In this document: piece after piece, positions 7,332-16,594 of the stretch | Layout of the letters: each line of letters opens with the position of its first letter | Numbering within the stretch: the first letter of the stretch is position 1 | Source of the DNA: JBCCFW01 sp039029535 | GTDB lineage: Bacteria; Acidobacteriota; JBCCFW01 | Assembly: GCA_039029535.1 (NCBI GenBank) | Contig: JBCCFW010000047.1 | Span: 1 to 41,376 of the forward strand | Direction of reading: 5' to 3' | DNA length: 41,376 bases | The notes under the pieces: generated by a model | What the model was told of the DNA's origin: nothing | The model's input: only the letters and a program-made list of their open reading frames with translations | The model's database searches: none | Position numbers and translations under genes: made by a program

Positions 7332-8393
7332 ATGCCGAAGGTGGCGGTCCTCCCCGGAGACGGGATCGGAATCGACGTGACCCGCGAGGCGGTGAAGGTG
7401 CTCGAGTGTCTCGACGAGCGGCTCTCGTTGGACCTCTCGATCCATCACTTCGACCACGGCGCGCAGAAGTACCTCGACACCGGCGTCACCCTGCCCGACG
7501 AGGACCTGGAGGTCATCGCCTCCCACGACGCCATCTACCTGGGTGCCCTCGGTGATCCCCGCATCCCCGACATGCGCCACGGCCGCGACATCCTCCTGGG
7601 GATGCGCTTCAAGCTCGACCTCTACGTCAACCACCGCCCGGTGCGCTTGCTCCATCCGGACCTCTGCCCGCTCAAGGACCGGGGACCGGACGACATCGAC
7701 ATGGTGTTCTTCCGCGAGAACACCGAGGGCGCCTACGTGGGGGCAGGGGGCATCTTCAAGAAGGGGACGCCCGACGAGGTCGCCATCCAGGAGGACATCA
7801 ACACGCGCAAGGGCGTCGAGCGGATCATCCGCCACGCCTTCGAGTACGCGAAGGCCAACGGCCGGAAGCGCGTGTGCATGGCCGACAAGTCCAACGCCCT
7901 GCGCTTCGGCCACGACATCTGGAAGCGGGTTTTCGACGAGGTCTCGGGCGAGTACCCCGACATCGAGCCCAGCCACTACTTCGTCGACGCCCTGTGCATG
8001 CAGCTCGTGCTCGAGCCTCAGGAGTTCGACGTCGTCGTGAGCTGCAACATGTTCGGCGACATCCTCACCGACCTCGCGGCGGCCCTGCAGGGGGGCCTCG
8101 GCGTGGCCAGCTCGGGCAACGTCCATCCCGGCGGCAACGCCCTCTTCGAGCCGGTCCACGGCTCGGCGCCGCCGCTGGCGGGCAAGGACCAGGCGAACCC
8201 CTTCGCCGCCATGATCACCGCCCAGATGATGCTCGACCACCTCGGGCTCTCCGAGGCGGCGAACCTCATCGAGAAGGCCATCCGCAACGCCCTCCTTGAG
8301 GGAAAGACCACCGCCGACCTCGGCGGGAGCCTCGGCACCGCGGCCTGCGGGGACGACATCGTGTCCCGAATTCGGGCCGAGACTGCCGGTTAG
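7332..8393 (+). CDS. Isopropylmalate/isocitrate-type dehydrogenase (LeuB-like)
   Basis: This 353-residue enzyme belongs to the beta-hydroxyacid oxidative decarboxylase family (NAD(P)-dependent, Mg2+/Mn2+). Visible signatures are GDGIGIDVTREA at the N terminus, substrate-binding Arg residues in GMRFKLDLYVNHRPVR and FFRENTEGAYVG (with the catalytic Tyr), the catalytic Lys of ADKSNALR, metal-binding Asp residues at about 219, 243 and 247 (FGDILTDLAAA), and the nucleotide loop EPVHGSAPPLAGK. The start is fixed by an AAGGA site seven bases before the ATG. The motifs are closest to 3-isopropylmalate dehydrogenase, but no leuA/leuC/leuD is adjacent. Isocitrate, homoisocitrate or tartrate specificity cannot be excluded. 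Confidence 0.87.
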   Translation: MPKVAVLPGDGIGIDVTREAVKVLECLDERLSLDLSIHHFDHGAQKYLDTGVTLPDEDLEVIASHDAIYLGALGDPRIPDMRHGRDILLGMRFKLDLYVNHRPVRLLHPDLCPLKDRGPDDIDMVFFRENTEGAYVGAGGIFKKGTPDEVAIQEDINTRKGVERIIRHAFEYAKANGRKRVCMADKSNALRFGHDIWKRVFDEVSGEYPDIEPSHYFVDALCMQLVLEPQEFDVVVSCNMFGDILTDLAAALQGGLGVASSGNVHPGGNALFEPVHGSAPPLAGKDQANPFAAMITAQMMLDHLGLSEAANLIEKAIRNALLEGKTTADLGGSLGTAACGDDIVSRIRAETAG

Positions 8394-8495
8394 AGGACTC
8401 TTCCAGGCGGCCTGGGGCCCGAGCTGGCCCTTCGTCCCGCCCCGCCAGCCTGGCGCTCCCGCGCCGTCTTGGCGGGTTGGGGCTTGCATTGAGCC

Positions 8496-8519
8496 GCCGA
8501 AACGCCATGATTCGGCGTT
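8496..8519. promoter_or_regulatory. Overlapping inverted repeats upstream of the moxR promoter
   Basis: Two inverted repeats share bases: 8496-8501 pairs with 8511-8516 (6 bp), and 8501-8506 pairs with 8514-8519 (6 bp). The two cannot form at the same time. They lie immediately upstream of the predicted sigma-54 site, where a regulator could bind. They could equally be the end of a terminator for the dehydrogenase gene. The function is inferred only from position. Confidence 0.35.
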
Positions 8520-8527
8520 CTCGGGCC

Positions 8528-8543
8528 TGGCATTGATATTGCC
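8528..8543 (+). promoter_or_regulatory. Predicted sigma-54 promoter of the moxR-bat operon
   Basis: The sequence TGGCAT-N5-TTGCC has the GG (-24) and GC (-12) doublets at the exact spacing of RpoN-dependent promoters and matches the TGGCAC-N5-TTGCA consensus except at two positions. It lies 57 bases before the moxR ATG, so transcription would start around 8554. This base-level match is seen in the sequence; RpoN control is an inference. Confidence 0.7.
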
Positions 8544-8560
8544 TGCGTGACTGTCACGCA
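8544..8560. promoter_or_regulatory. Perfect 17-bp palindrome at the expected transcription start
   Basis: TGCGTGAC and GTCACGCA (8 bp each) flank a single central base. The palindrome begins right after the -12 element of the predicted sigma-54 promoter and covers the expected start point. It is too tight to form a hairpin, so it looks like a dimeric repressor operator rather than an RNA structure. Confidence 0.6.
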
Positions 8561-8600
8561 GTTTCGGAGACGCGGTCCGAACCCGCGTAGGGGATTGACC

Positions 8601-9614
<1,014 letters not shown>

Positions 9615-9664
9615 GTCGGTGACGTCGTGTCCGGATCGATGGTGAGCGCTCTCGGAGGACGGCG

Positions 9665-10552
9665 GTGATCCCGGCCGAGGTCCGCAAGGCGATCCGGCGG
9701 ATCGAGATCCAGACCAAGCGTCTGGTCAACCAGGGGCTCGGCGGGGAGTACCACTCGGTCTTCAAGGGCCGGGGGATGGAGTTCTCCGAGGTCCGCGAGT
9801 ACCAGGAAGGCGACGACGTCCGGCACGTCGACTGGAACGTCACCTCGCGGACCGGGCAGCTCCACGTCAAGAAGTTCGTCGAGGAGCGCGAGCTCACCGT
9901 GCTGCTGCTCGTCGACGTCTCCCGCTCCGGCGACTTCGGCTCCGGTCGTGACACCAAGCTCGAGCGCGCGGCCAAGGTCGCCGCGGTGCTGGCGCTGTCG
10001 GCCGTGCGCAACAACGACCGCGTCGGCTTGCTGCTCTTCACCGACCGCGTCGAAGCCCAGCTCCATCCGGCCAAGGGACACCAGCACGTCCTGCGCGTCG
10101 TGCGTGAGGTCCTGTGTCACGAGCCGCAGGGGACGGGCACGGACATCGCCACCGCCCTGGAGACGGCCTGTCGGCTCGAGCGCAAGCGCTCGATCACCTG
10201 CGTCATCTCCGACTTCCAGGACGACGGCTACGACAAGGCGTTGAAGGTCGCCGCGCGGGCCCACGACGTGGTGGCCGTGTGCGTCGACGACCGGCGGGAG
10301 GCCGACTGGCCGGCCCTCGGCCTCGTCGAGGTGGAAGATGCCGAGACGGGTGAGCGGCAGCTCATCGACCTGAGCGATTCGCGTCAGCGGCGCTGGCTGA
10401 AGAAGCGTCGCGAGAGCTTCGAGCACGAGCGTCGCGAGGGCTTCCGTCGCGCCGGCGTGGACGTGCTCGAGATCGACACCGTCGAGCCCTACGACCGACC
10501 CATCCTCCAGTTCTTCAAGATGCGTGAGCGCAAGGCGAGGGCAGGGGCGTGA
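9665..10552 (+). CDS. DUF58 protein with VWA-like fold
   Basis: The 295-residue cytoplasmic protein carries the DUF58 hallmark GRGMEFSEVREYQEGDDVRH followed by VDWNVTSRTG. The VWA-like core follows, with a metal-site motif of the D-x-S-x-S type in LLLVDVSRSGDFGSG (~82-96). The C-terminal third is basic and helical. DUF58 proteins are nearly always encoded beside MoxR and are thought to be their substrate-binding partners. The start is a GTG with GGAGG six bases upstream, 50 bases after moxR. Its stop overlaps the next start by four bases. Confidence 0.92.
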   Translation: MIPAEVRKAIRRIEIQTKRLVNQGLGGEYHSVFKGRGMEFSEVREYQEGDDVRHVDWNVTSRTGQLHVKKFVEERELTVLLLVDVSRSGDFGSGRDTKLERAAKVAAVLALSAVRNNDRVGLLLFTDRVEAQLHPAKGHQHVLRVVREVLCHEPQGTGTDIATALETACRLERKRSITCVISDFQDDGYDKALKVAARAHDVVAVCVDDRREADWPALGLVEVEDAETGERQLIDLSDSRQRRWLKKRRESFEHERREGFRRAGVDVLEIDTVEPYDRPILQFFKMRERKARAGA

Positions 10553-11553
10553 GCACGTCTCGGATTCTCGACGTCGCGGCGCGCTGGGTCACGCCGAACG
10601 GGACCTCGTCGTGGACGCCCGGCGATCAGGGTGAGCTCTGCCTGCGCGTGAGCTGGACCGGCTCGGACTCGGTGGCCTGGCCGACCCACGAAGATCTCGG
10701 CGCGTCGTTCATCGGAGTGACGCTGCTCGGCGAGCCCACGGTGAGCTCGACGACGACCAGCACCAACCCCGTGTTCGAGGGGCTCGACGCTTCCACCGCC
10801 GAGGCCTGCTATCCGGTCCAGGTCCTGCTGGCGCCCGGCCTGCACGAGCTGGGCGAGGTCGAGCTCGGCTTCCTCGACGAGAGCGCCGACACCCTGACCA
10901 TGCCGCTCCAACTGACGGTCGGCACCGGCCTGACGGAGGAGCTGTCCGAACGACTCGAGCAGGCCGGCGACGAGGCCCTGCCGCAGGTCGTCCTCGAGGA
11001 GATGGCGCCGCTGCGGGGGCCCCGCGTGCTGAAGGGTGAGCTGCCCTGGGGTGCCGTCTTGTTCGGCACGATGGCGGCCTTCCTCATCCTGGGTGGGCTG
11101 GCCTGGCTGGGCTGGCGACTGTGGCAGCGTCGAGCGCTCATGCCGGCGGCACCGCCCGCGCCGCCGCCGCCTCCGGAGGTCGAGGCGCGACATCGTCTCG
11201 AGTCCCTGCCCCCCATGCTCGATCGAGGGGAGCACCTCGAGTACCACGTCGAGCTGGCCGAGACCCTCAAGCGCTACCTCAGTCGTCGCTACTCCATGGA
11301 CTTCCTCGAGCAGACCACCGACGAGCTGCGTCGCACGCTGCAGTCGCGCAGCTTGCGTCAGCGCAGCGAGCTGCAGGCCATGCGCGACGGGATCGCGTCG
11401 GTGCTCTCGGGCTGTGACCTCGTGAAGTTCGCCCGGGACGCTCCCGCCCGGGACGAGTCGCTCCGCGCCCTCGAGAAGGTCGAGGAGATCGTCGACCGGA
11501 CGACGCCGCGACCCGTGGTCGAGTCCGAGACCGACGAGGAGGAGGCGGCGTGA
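10549..11553 (+). CDS. DUF4381-like membrane protein of the Bat operon
   Basis: The 334-residue protein has an N-terminal beta-type domain (~1-130), one transmembrane helix at about 167-190 (GAVLFGTMAAFLILGGLAWL) and a positively charged border WRLWQRR. A Pro-rich linker and a helical C-terminal domain with LKRYLSRRYSMDFLEQTTDE follow. That last pattern matches the cytoplasmic part found in DUF4381 and BatD-type proteins. No cleavable signal is seen, so the first domain would have to be exported with the single helix as anchor. It lies between the DUF58 gene and batA and overlaps both by four bases, so it is surely part of the complex; its role there is not known. Confidence 0.75.
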   Translation: MSTSRILDVAARWVTPNGTSSWTPGDQGELCLRVSWTGSDSVAWPTHEDLGASFIGVTLLGEPTVSSTTTSTNPVFEGLDASTAEACYPVQVLLAPGLHELGEVELGFLDESADTLTMPLQLTVGTGLTEELSERLEQAGDEALPQVVLEEMAPLRGPRVLKGELPWGAVLFGTMAAFLILGGLAWLGWRLWQRRALMPAAPPAPPPPPEVEARHRLESLPPMLDRGEHLEYHVELAETLKRYLSRRYSMDFLEQTTDELRRTLQSRSLRQRSELQAMRDGIASVLSGCDLVKFARDAPARDESLRALEKVEEIVDRTTPRPVVESETDEEEAA

Positions 11554-12578
11554 ACGACGTCTCCGAGCTGACCTGGGGGCTCGCCCGGCCCTGGGCGCTG
11601 CTGGCGCTCGTGCTGCCGCTGCTGATCCTGGCGTGGTGGTGGTGGCGTCGGGGGCGGCTCCGTCCGGCCTTGCGCTTCCCGGCTGCTGCGGCGTTCGCCG
11701 ACTTGCCGCCGAGCTGGCGAGTGCGCACGCGCTGGCTTCCCGGCGTGCTCGGTCTTCTCGGGCTGGTCGCCCTGACCATCGCCTGGGCCGGGCCGCGAGG
11801 AGGGGAGACCATCGAGACCATCCGCTCCGAGGGCATCGACATCATGGTCGCCCTCGACACCTCCGGCTCGATGCTCGCGGAGGACATGGTCTCGAACGCG
11901 GGCAAGCGCATCAATCGCCTGCGCGCCGCGAAGGAAGTCACCGCGGACTTCGTCGGCGGCCGGATGGCGGATCGCATCGGCCTGGTGAGCTTCGACGAGA
12001 TCGCCGTGCCGCGTTGTCCGCCCACCCTCGACTACGGCGTGCTCTACGACCTCCTCGCCGAGGTCGAGATCGACGGCGAAGGCGGTCACACCGCCATCGG
12101 CATGGCCATCGCCTCGGCAGTCAACCGCCTGCGTCGCAGCGACGCAGAGAGCCGGGTCATCATCCTGGTCACCGACGGTCGCAACAACGCCGGTCGCATC
12201 GAGCCGGCCGACGCCGCCGAGATGGCGCGGCTGCTCGACATCAAGATCTACGCGATCGGCATCGGGAGCGAGGGCGAGGCGCCGTACCCGATCCGTGGTC
12301 GCTTCGGCGTCACCGGCTACCAGCCCGTGCGCTCCGACATCGACGAGGAGACGCTCAAGGTCGTCGCCAAGCAGACCGGCGGCGCCTACTTCCGCGCCTC
12401 GCATCGTGGCCAGCTCGACTCGATCTTCGCCCACATCGACGAGCTCGAGCGCTCCGAGATCGAGGTCGAGAAGCACGTCCGTCATCACGAGCTCTTCCCG
12501 GCCTTCCTACGAGCGGGTGCCGTGTTGCTGCTGTTGTCGGTGCTCGGCTCGCTCACGACCTGGAGAACCTGGCCGTGA
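11550..12578 (+). CDS. batA: BatA-like VWA membrane protein
   Basis: The 342-residue protein has two N-terminal transmembrane helices (about 13-32 and 62-80) followed by a von Willebrand factor A domain. A complete MIDAS motif, DTSGSM (103-108), is present, with a conserved Thr-containing GHTAIGMAIASAV and LVTDGRNNAG. A last helix lies at ~318-337 near the C terminus. In the Bat (Bacteroides aerotolerance) model, BatA and BatB sit in the inner membrane with the VWA domain exposed and cooperate with MoxR. The GTG start overlaps the preceding stop, and the stop overlaps the batB start. Confidence 0.9.
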   Translation: MNDVSELTWGLARPWALLALVLPLLILAWWWWRRGRLRPALRFPAAAAFADLPPSWRVRTRWLPGVLGLLGLVALTIAWAGPRGGETIETIRSEGIDIMVALDTSGSMLAEDMVSNAGKRINRLRAAKEVTADFVGGRMADRIGLVSFDEIAVPRCPPTLDYGVLYDLLAEVEIDGEGGHTAIGMAIASAVNRLRRSDAESRVIILVTDGRNNAGRIEPADAAEMARLLDIKIYAIGIGSEGEAPYPIRGRFGVTGYQPVRSDIDEETLKVVAKQTGGAYFRASHRGQLDSIFAHIDELERSEIEVEKHVRHHELFPAFLRAGAVLLLLSVLGSLTTWRTWP

Positions 12579-13753
12579 GGGACGGACGCCTGCTGCGCCG
12601 CACCGTGCTGCAGCTCGTCGCCGTCGGGCTCTTCGCCCTCGGGCTCGTGGGCGTCCTGCTGCTCGTCGGCGCGACGCTGGCCAGCCCGCACTGGCTGCAT
12701 CTCGGCTGGGCGGCCCTGCTCGTCGTCTTCCTCGACTTCCGGGCGACCCGCAAGCGCGCGAAGATCGCCAGGCTGCACGGCGACGCCGCCACCGTCGACT
12801 TCCTGGTCGAGGACCAGGCGGCAGGCTGGCGCTTCCTGGCCGGGACCCTCGCCGCCTGGTCGCTGCTGCTGCTGGCGGTGGGTTGTGCGCGGCCGCAGTG
12901 GGGGCTCGCCGAGAACCCCATCCGCCGCAAGGGCGTCGACGTCTTCCTCGTCGTCGACGTGTCGCGGAGCATGCTCGCCGAGGACGTGAAGCCGAACCGC
13001 TTGGTCCAGGCCCGGCTGGCGATCGAGCGCTTGCTCGAGCTGCTGGAAGGCGACCGCGTCGGGCTCATCGCTCACGCCGGTGAGGCCCGCGTGCTCTGTC
13101 CGCTCACCCTCGACCACTCCGCCGCGCGGCTCTTCCTCGAGACCCTCGATCCCGGCGCGCTCGACCGCCCGGGCACGGCCATCGCGGCGGCCCTCGACCT
13201 GGCGGGTCGGAGCTTCGCCAACGACGGCGGTCGTCACGGCGTGGTCATCCTCCTCAGCGATGGCGAGGACCATGCGGGTCAGGCCGAGGAGGCCGCGCAG
13301 CGGCTCGGCGACCTCGGCGTCATCGTCCACGCGATCGGCATCGGTCGCACGGAGGGGACGCCCATCCCGCTCCGGGAAGAGGGCGTGCGGGGACAGCAGG
13401 GCAAGACCTTTGGTCACGTGAAGGACCGCGAGGGCAACGCGGTCATGACCAAGCTCGACGCCGCCACGCTCGTGGCGGTGACCCAGGCGACCGGCGGTCA
13501 GTTCATCCCGCTCTCGGCGATCGACGCGGGCCTGACCACCATCGCCCAGGACATCACGGCCATGGACCAGCAGGAGTTCGAGTCGACCCGGACTCTCCTG
13601 CGCACGGACCGTCATCACTGGTTCACGGTGCCGGCGCTCCTGCTCATGGCCGTGCGCGCAGCCCTCCCCGACGGGGCCCGGCTCCGCCGTCAGCGGAGTC
13701 GTCGTGAGCGGATGGTCGCTCGCGACGTGAACGACGAAACGAAGGTGGCGTGA
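12575..13753 (+). CDS. batB: BatB-like VWA membrane protein
   Basis: This is a 392-residue paralogue of the preceding gene product. Hydrophobic segments lie at ~10-34 and ~42-55 and before the VWA domain (~86-104). The MIDAS is DVSRSM (128-133), and LLSDGEDHAGQAEEAAQRLG and IVHAIGIG follow. A final membrane segment lies at ~355-370, close to a very basic end (RQRSRRERM). The open frame runs far upstream inside batA, but homology and the GTGA overlap fix the start at 12575. Having two VWA proteins in tandem is normal for BatA/BatB pairs, which are thought to work as heteromers. Confidence 0.9.
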   Translation: MRDGRLLRRTVLQLVAVGLFALGLVGVLLLVGATLASPHWLHLGWAALLVVFLDFRATRKRAKIARLHGDAATVDFLVEDQAAGWRFLAGTLAAWSLLLLAVGCARPQWGLAENPIRRKGVDVFLVVDVSRSMLAEDVKPNRLVQARLAIERLLELLEGDRVGLIAHAGEARVLCPLTLDHSAARLFLETLDPGALDRPGTAIAAALDLAGRSFANDGGRHGVVILLSDGEDHAGQAEEAAQRLGDLGVIVHAIGIGRTEGTPIPLREEGVRGQQGKTFGHVKDREGNAVMTKLDAATLVAVTQATGGQFIPLSAIDAGLTTIAQDITAMDQQEFESTRTLLRTDRHHWFTVPALLLMAVRAALPDGARLRRQRSRRERMVARDVNDETKVA

Positions 13754-14754
13754 TGCGACTTCCGAGCGCGCTGTTGTTCCTCTCGTTCCCACTCCTGGTG
13801 CAGGCGCAGGCGGGCAACGCACCGCCGAGCCCGCCAGCGGGCGTCCCGATGCAGGGCCTGCCGCAGGGGATGCCCATCCAGGGGCTGCCCGGTGGCATGC
13901 CGATGGGCGGCGGAGCTCCGGCGCTGCCGCCGCCGACGGTCTCGGCTGCACAGGAAGTCGGTGGGCCGCGGGTCGATCGCAACGTGGCCGCGGCTCTCCA
14001 GCAGGGAGCCCTGGCGCTCGAGGACGGACGCGCCACCGATGCCCGCGAGAGCTTCGTGCGGGCGCAGGTCCTGGCGCCGGAGCTCCCCGAGGTCGGCTAC
14101 GACCTCGGGCTGGCCGCGATGGTCGAGGGTGATCTCGAGACCGCTCGAAATGCCCTGGAGATGTCGCGTCGGGCCGGCCGGGCGCGGATGGACGTGGCCG
14201 ACTCTCCCGAGGAGGCGGCGGCCGCCGCCGCGGTGGCGAGCGACAGCTCCTTCAACCTCTCGCAGCTCGCCTTCCGTGAGCAGGACTTGCAGGGTGCGGT
14301 CCAGGAGCTGGCGAGCGTGCTGCGCGCCGATCCGACCGCCGAGGACGCCCGACGCAACCTCGAGCTGATGCTCCGTCTCGCCCAGCAGCAACAACAGCAG
14401 CAGCAACAGCAACAACAGCAGCAGCAAGACGGTGAGGAAGGGGACGAGCAACAGGAGCAGCCGCCGCAGGACGGCGAGCAGGATCCGGAGGGGGAGCAGG
14501 AGTCTCCGCCACCGGAGCCCGATCCCGAGGGCGAGGAGCAGGAGGAGCAGCAGCCGCAGCCGGGTCAGGACGAGCAGGAACCGCCGCCGGATCAGGAGCA
14601 ACAGCAACAGCAGCAGCAGGCTCAGCAAGGTCTCACCAAGGAGGCGGCCGAGGAGCTCCTCGACGCCCTCGAACAGGAGGAGAAGCAGGCCCTGATGCAG
14701 CGTCAGGAAGAGCAGCGCAAGACCCAGCCGCCCCCGGCAGGGAAGGACTGGTGA
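13753..14754 (+). CDS. batC: BatC-like secreted TPR protein with polyglutamine tract
   Basis: The ~333-residue protein has a Sec signal peptide (MRLPSALLFLSFPLLVQAQA). A Met/Pro/Gly-rich segment (~20-60) and a TPR-containing helical part (~75-205) follow. Then comes a long Gln/Glu/Pro region that includes about 15 consecutive Gln codons. The end, ALEQEEKQALMQRQEEQRK...GKDW, is the typical BatC tail. The periplasmic TPR part would contact the BatA/BatB domains. The start could be the GTG at 13750 or the ATG at 13753; both overlap the batB stop. The Gln tract is unusually long and its role is unknown. Confidence 0.85.
   Translation: MRLPSALLFLSFPLLVQAQAGNAPPSPPAGVPMQGLPQGMPIQGLPGGMPMGGGAPALPPPTVSAAQEVGGPRVDRNVAAALQQGALALEDGRATDARESFVRAQVLAPELPEVGYDLGLAAMVEGDLETARNALEMSRRAGRARMDVADSPEEAAAAAAVASDSSFNLSQLAFREQDLQGAVQELASVLRADPTAEDARRNLELMLRLAQQQQQQQQQQQQQQQDGEEGDEQQEQPPQDGEQDPEGEQESPPPEPDPEGEEQEEQQPQPGQDEQEPPPDQEQQQQQQQAQQGLTKEAAEELLDALEQEEKQALMQRQEEQRKTQPPPAGKDW
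14383..14427 (+). repeat. CAG/CAA microsatellite encoding polyglutamine
   Basis: Fifteen consecutive CAG or CAA codons occur in batC, and a second shorter Gln run lies at about 14598-14620. Mixing CAG with CAA interrupts the perfect repeat, but the tract is still prone to slippage in steps of three, which would change linker length without breaking the frame. Confidence 0.9.
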
Positions 14755-14758
14755 GGTC

Positions 14759-16594
14759 GTGAGGGGACGCTCGCTGGCCGCGTCGACGGCCCTCACGCTC
14801 GCCGTGCTGACTCTCGCGTCGACTCCGCGGGCTCAGTCCGACGTGAAGGCGACGGCTGCCTTCGATCGTCAGGTGGTCCGCCCCAACGAGGTCGTGACCT
14901 ACACGCTGACCTTCCAGGGCAGCGACCTCCCGCAGCACGTTCGCGCGCCCAGCCCCAAGTTCACCTCGTTCCAGGTGCTCGGTGACGTCGCCTCGGGACG
15001 CAGCCAGCAGTTCAGCTTCGTCAACGGCGTGTCCCGCACGGAGGTCAGCCTCCGCTTCCAGTGGCAGCTCGCGGTGAAGTCCGAGGGCACCTTCGAGGTG
15101 CCGGCCTTCCAGACGGCGGTCAGCGGCTCGCGCGTGTCGGTCCCCGCGGCTCGCGTCGAGGTGAGCAAGAAGGCGCCCGCGCAGCGTCGCAACAACAACC
15201 GACGTCGACGCTCTCCCTTCGAGCGCGAGCCGGCCATTCAGGAGGTGCCGCAGCATCTCGAGCTGCGCACCGAGGTCTCGGCCTCGCGCCCCTGGATGGG
15301 ACAGGAGATCATCGTCACCGACGTCCTCGAGTTCGAGGGCCAGGTGCAGAACTTCGACGCCGACCTGCCGCAGTTCCCCGGCTTCGCCAAGCACGAGATC
15401 CCCATCGAGCGACGGCCGCGCGGCGTGCTGGGCAAGACCTGGAACGAGGTCCCGCTCGCGCGTTGGAACCTCGTCGCCCTCGGTTTCGGCGATCAGACCC
15501 TGCCGTCGCGGGGCTACACGCTCCACGTCAACACGCGCTCGCGGAGCCTCTTCGACTTCGGTCGCAGCACCCGCAAGCACCGACGCGAGACCCAGGCCCT
15601 GCCGCTGGAGGTCCGACCGCTGCCACCCGGTGCGCCCGCGAGCTTCGGCGGTGCGGTGGGGGACTTCCATCTCAGCGCCAGCCTGCTCGACGGTCGTCTC
15701 GACGCGGGTGACGGCACGACCCTGCTGCTGACCCTGCGGGGCTCCGGCAGCTTCGAAGAGCTCGTGCCTCCCGAGATCAAGGTGCCGGACGGGCTCAAGA
15801 TCTTCGAGCCCGAAGTTCACGTCGAGACCCGGCCCGACCACGACGGCTACACCACCGGCACGAAGCTCTACCGCTACCCGCTGCTGGCGACCGTGGCAGG
15901 TGAGCACGTCATCGAGCCGGTCGAGTGGACGTACTTCCTGCCGCGCACCGGCCGCTACGTCACGCGCAAGAGCTCTCAGCTCTGGCTCGAGGTGGCCGAG
16001 AGCGACGCGCCCGACTTCATCCCACAGCGACCCCCGGGCACCCGCGAGGAGGTCGACCCCGTCGGGCAGGACATCCACCACGTCCGCGCGGCCTGGACAC
16101 CCGACCGGTCCGTGCGTCGTCGGCACGAAGCGCTGCCGGCCGGTTGGTGGCAGCTCCTCGCCCTCGGGCCGGCGATGAACGTCCTGGTGCTCGGGCTGCT
16201 CGCGTTCCGACGCTTCAGCAGCGACGACCCGGGCCGACGTCGGGCCAAGCAGGCGCGGGGCCAGGCCGATCAGCGTCTGGACGAAGCGCGCTCCGAGCTG
16301 GCAGCGGGTCGGTCGCGCGAGGCGGTGGAGATGGCCAGCCGCGCGGTCAGCGGGCTGGTCCTCGACCGGCTGGGCGAAGACCGCGGCGAGCCGTCACCGG
16401 CGGACATCGCCCGCCTGCTCGACGCCCACGACGGCGGCGAGCTCACCGGTCGCGTGAAGGGCCTGTTGGACGAGGCCGACTTCGCGCGCTTCTCCTCGGC
16501 CGGTGCCGCCGACGCGTCGTCGTTGCTTCAGCGGGCCCAGGATCTCGTGGCGGTGATCGACGACGTGCTCCCCGAGAGGAAGAAGGCCTCGTGA
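14759..16594 (+). CDS. batD: BatD-like oxygen-tolerance protein
   Basis: The 611-residue protein begins with a signal peptide (MRGRSLAASTALTLAVLTLA...RAQS). A large periplasmic part of beta-sandwich domains follows; the first contains DRQVVRPNEVVTYTLTFQG, characteristic of BatD, and an Arg/Asn-rich linker (RRNNNRRRRSPF) lies at ~143-154. One transmembrane helix lies at about 462-482 (LLALGPAMNVLVLGLLAF). A cytoplasmic helical tail of ~125 residues shows an EA-rich repeat typical of BatD. The GTG start lies four bases after the batC stop. Its stop overlaps the batE start. BatD is presumed to bridge periplasm and cytoplasm in the Bat complex. Confidence 0.88.
   Translation: MRGRSLAASTALTLAVLTLASTPRAQSDVKATAAFDRQVVRPNEVVTYTLTFQGSDLPQHVRAPSPKFTSFQVLGDVASGRSQQFSFVNGVSRTEVSLRFQWQLAVKSEGTFEVPAFQTAVSGSRVSVPAARVEVSKKAPAQRRNNNRRRRSPFEREPAIQEVPQHLELRTEVSASRPWMGQEIIVTDVLEFEGQVQNFDADLPQFPGFAKHEIPIERRPRGVLGKTWNEVPLARWNLVALGFGDQTLPSRGYTLHVNTRSRSLFDFGRSTRKHRRETQALPLEVRPLPPGAPASFGGAVGDFHLSASLLDGRLDAGDGTTLLLTLRGSGSFEELVPPEIKVPDGLKIFEPEVHVETRPDHDGYTTGTKLYRYPLLATVAGEHVIEPVEWTYFLPRTGRYVTRKSSQLWLEVAESDAPDFIPQRPPGTREEVDPVGQDIHHVRAAWTPDRSVRRRHEALPAGWWQLLALGPAMNVLVLGLLAFRRFSSDDPGRRRAKQARGQADQRLDEARSELAAGRSREAVEMASRAVSGLVLDRLGEDRGEPSPADIARLLDAHDGGELTGRVKGLLDEADFARFSSAGAADASSLLQRAQDLVAVIDDVLPERKKAS

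Noticed and set aside
8403..8415. CCAGG-CGG-CCTGG as terminator of the dehydrogenase gene
   Set aside because: A 5-bp stem with a 3-base loop and no T-run is too weak to list as a terminator.
8547..8600. Upstream GTG start for MoxR adding 18 residues
   Set aside because: It falls inside the palindrome at the predicted transcription start, has no ribosome-binding site, and the added residues are not part of the family.
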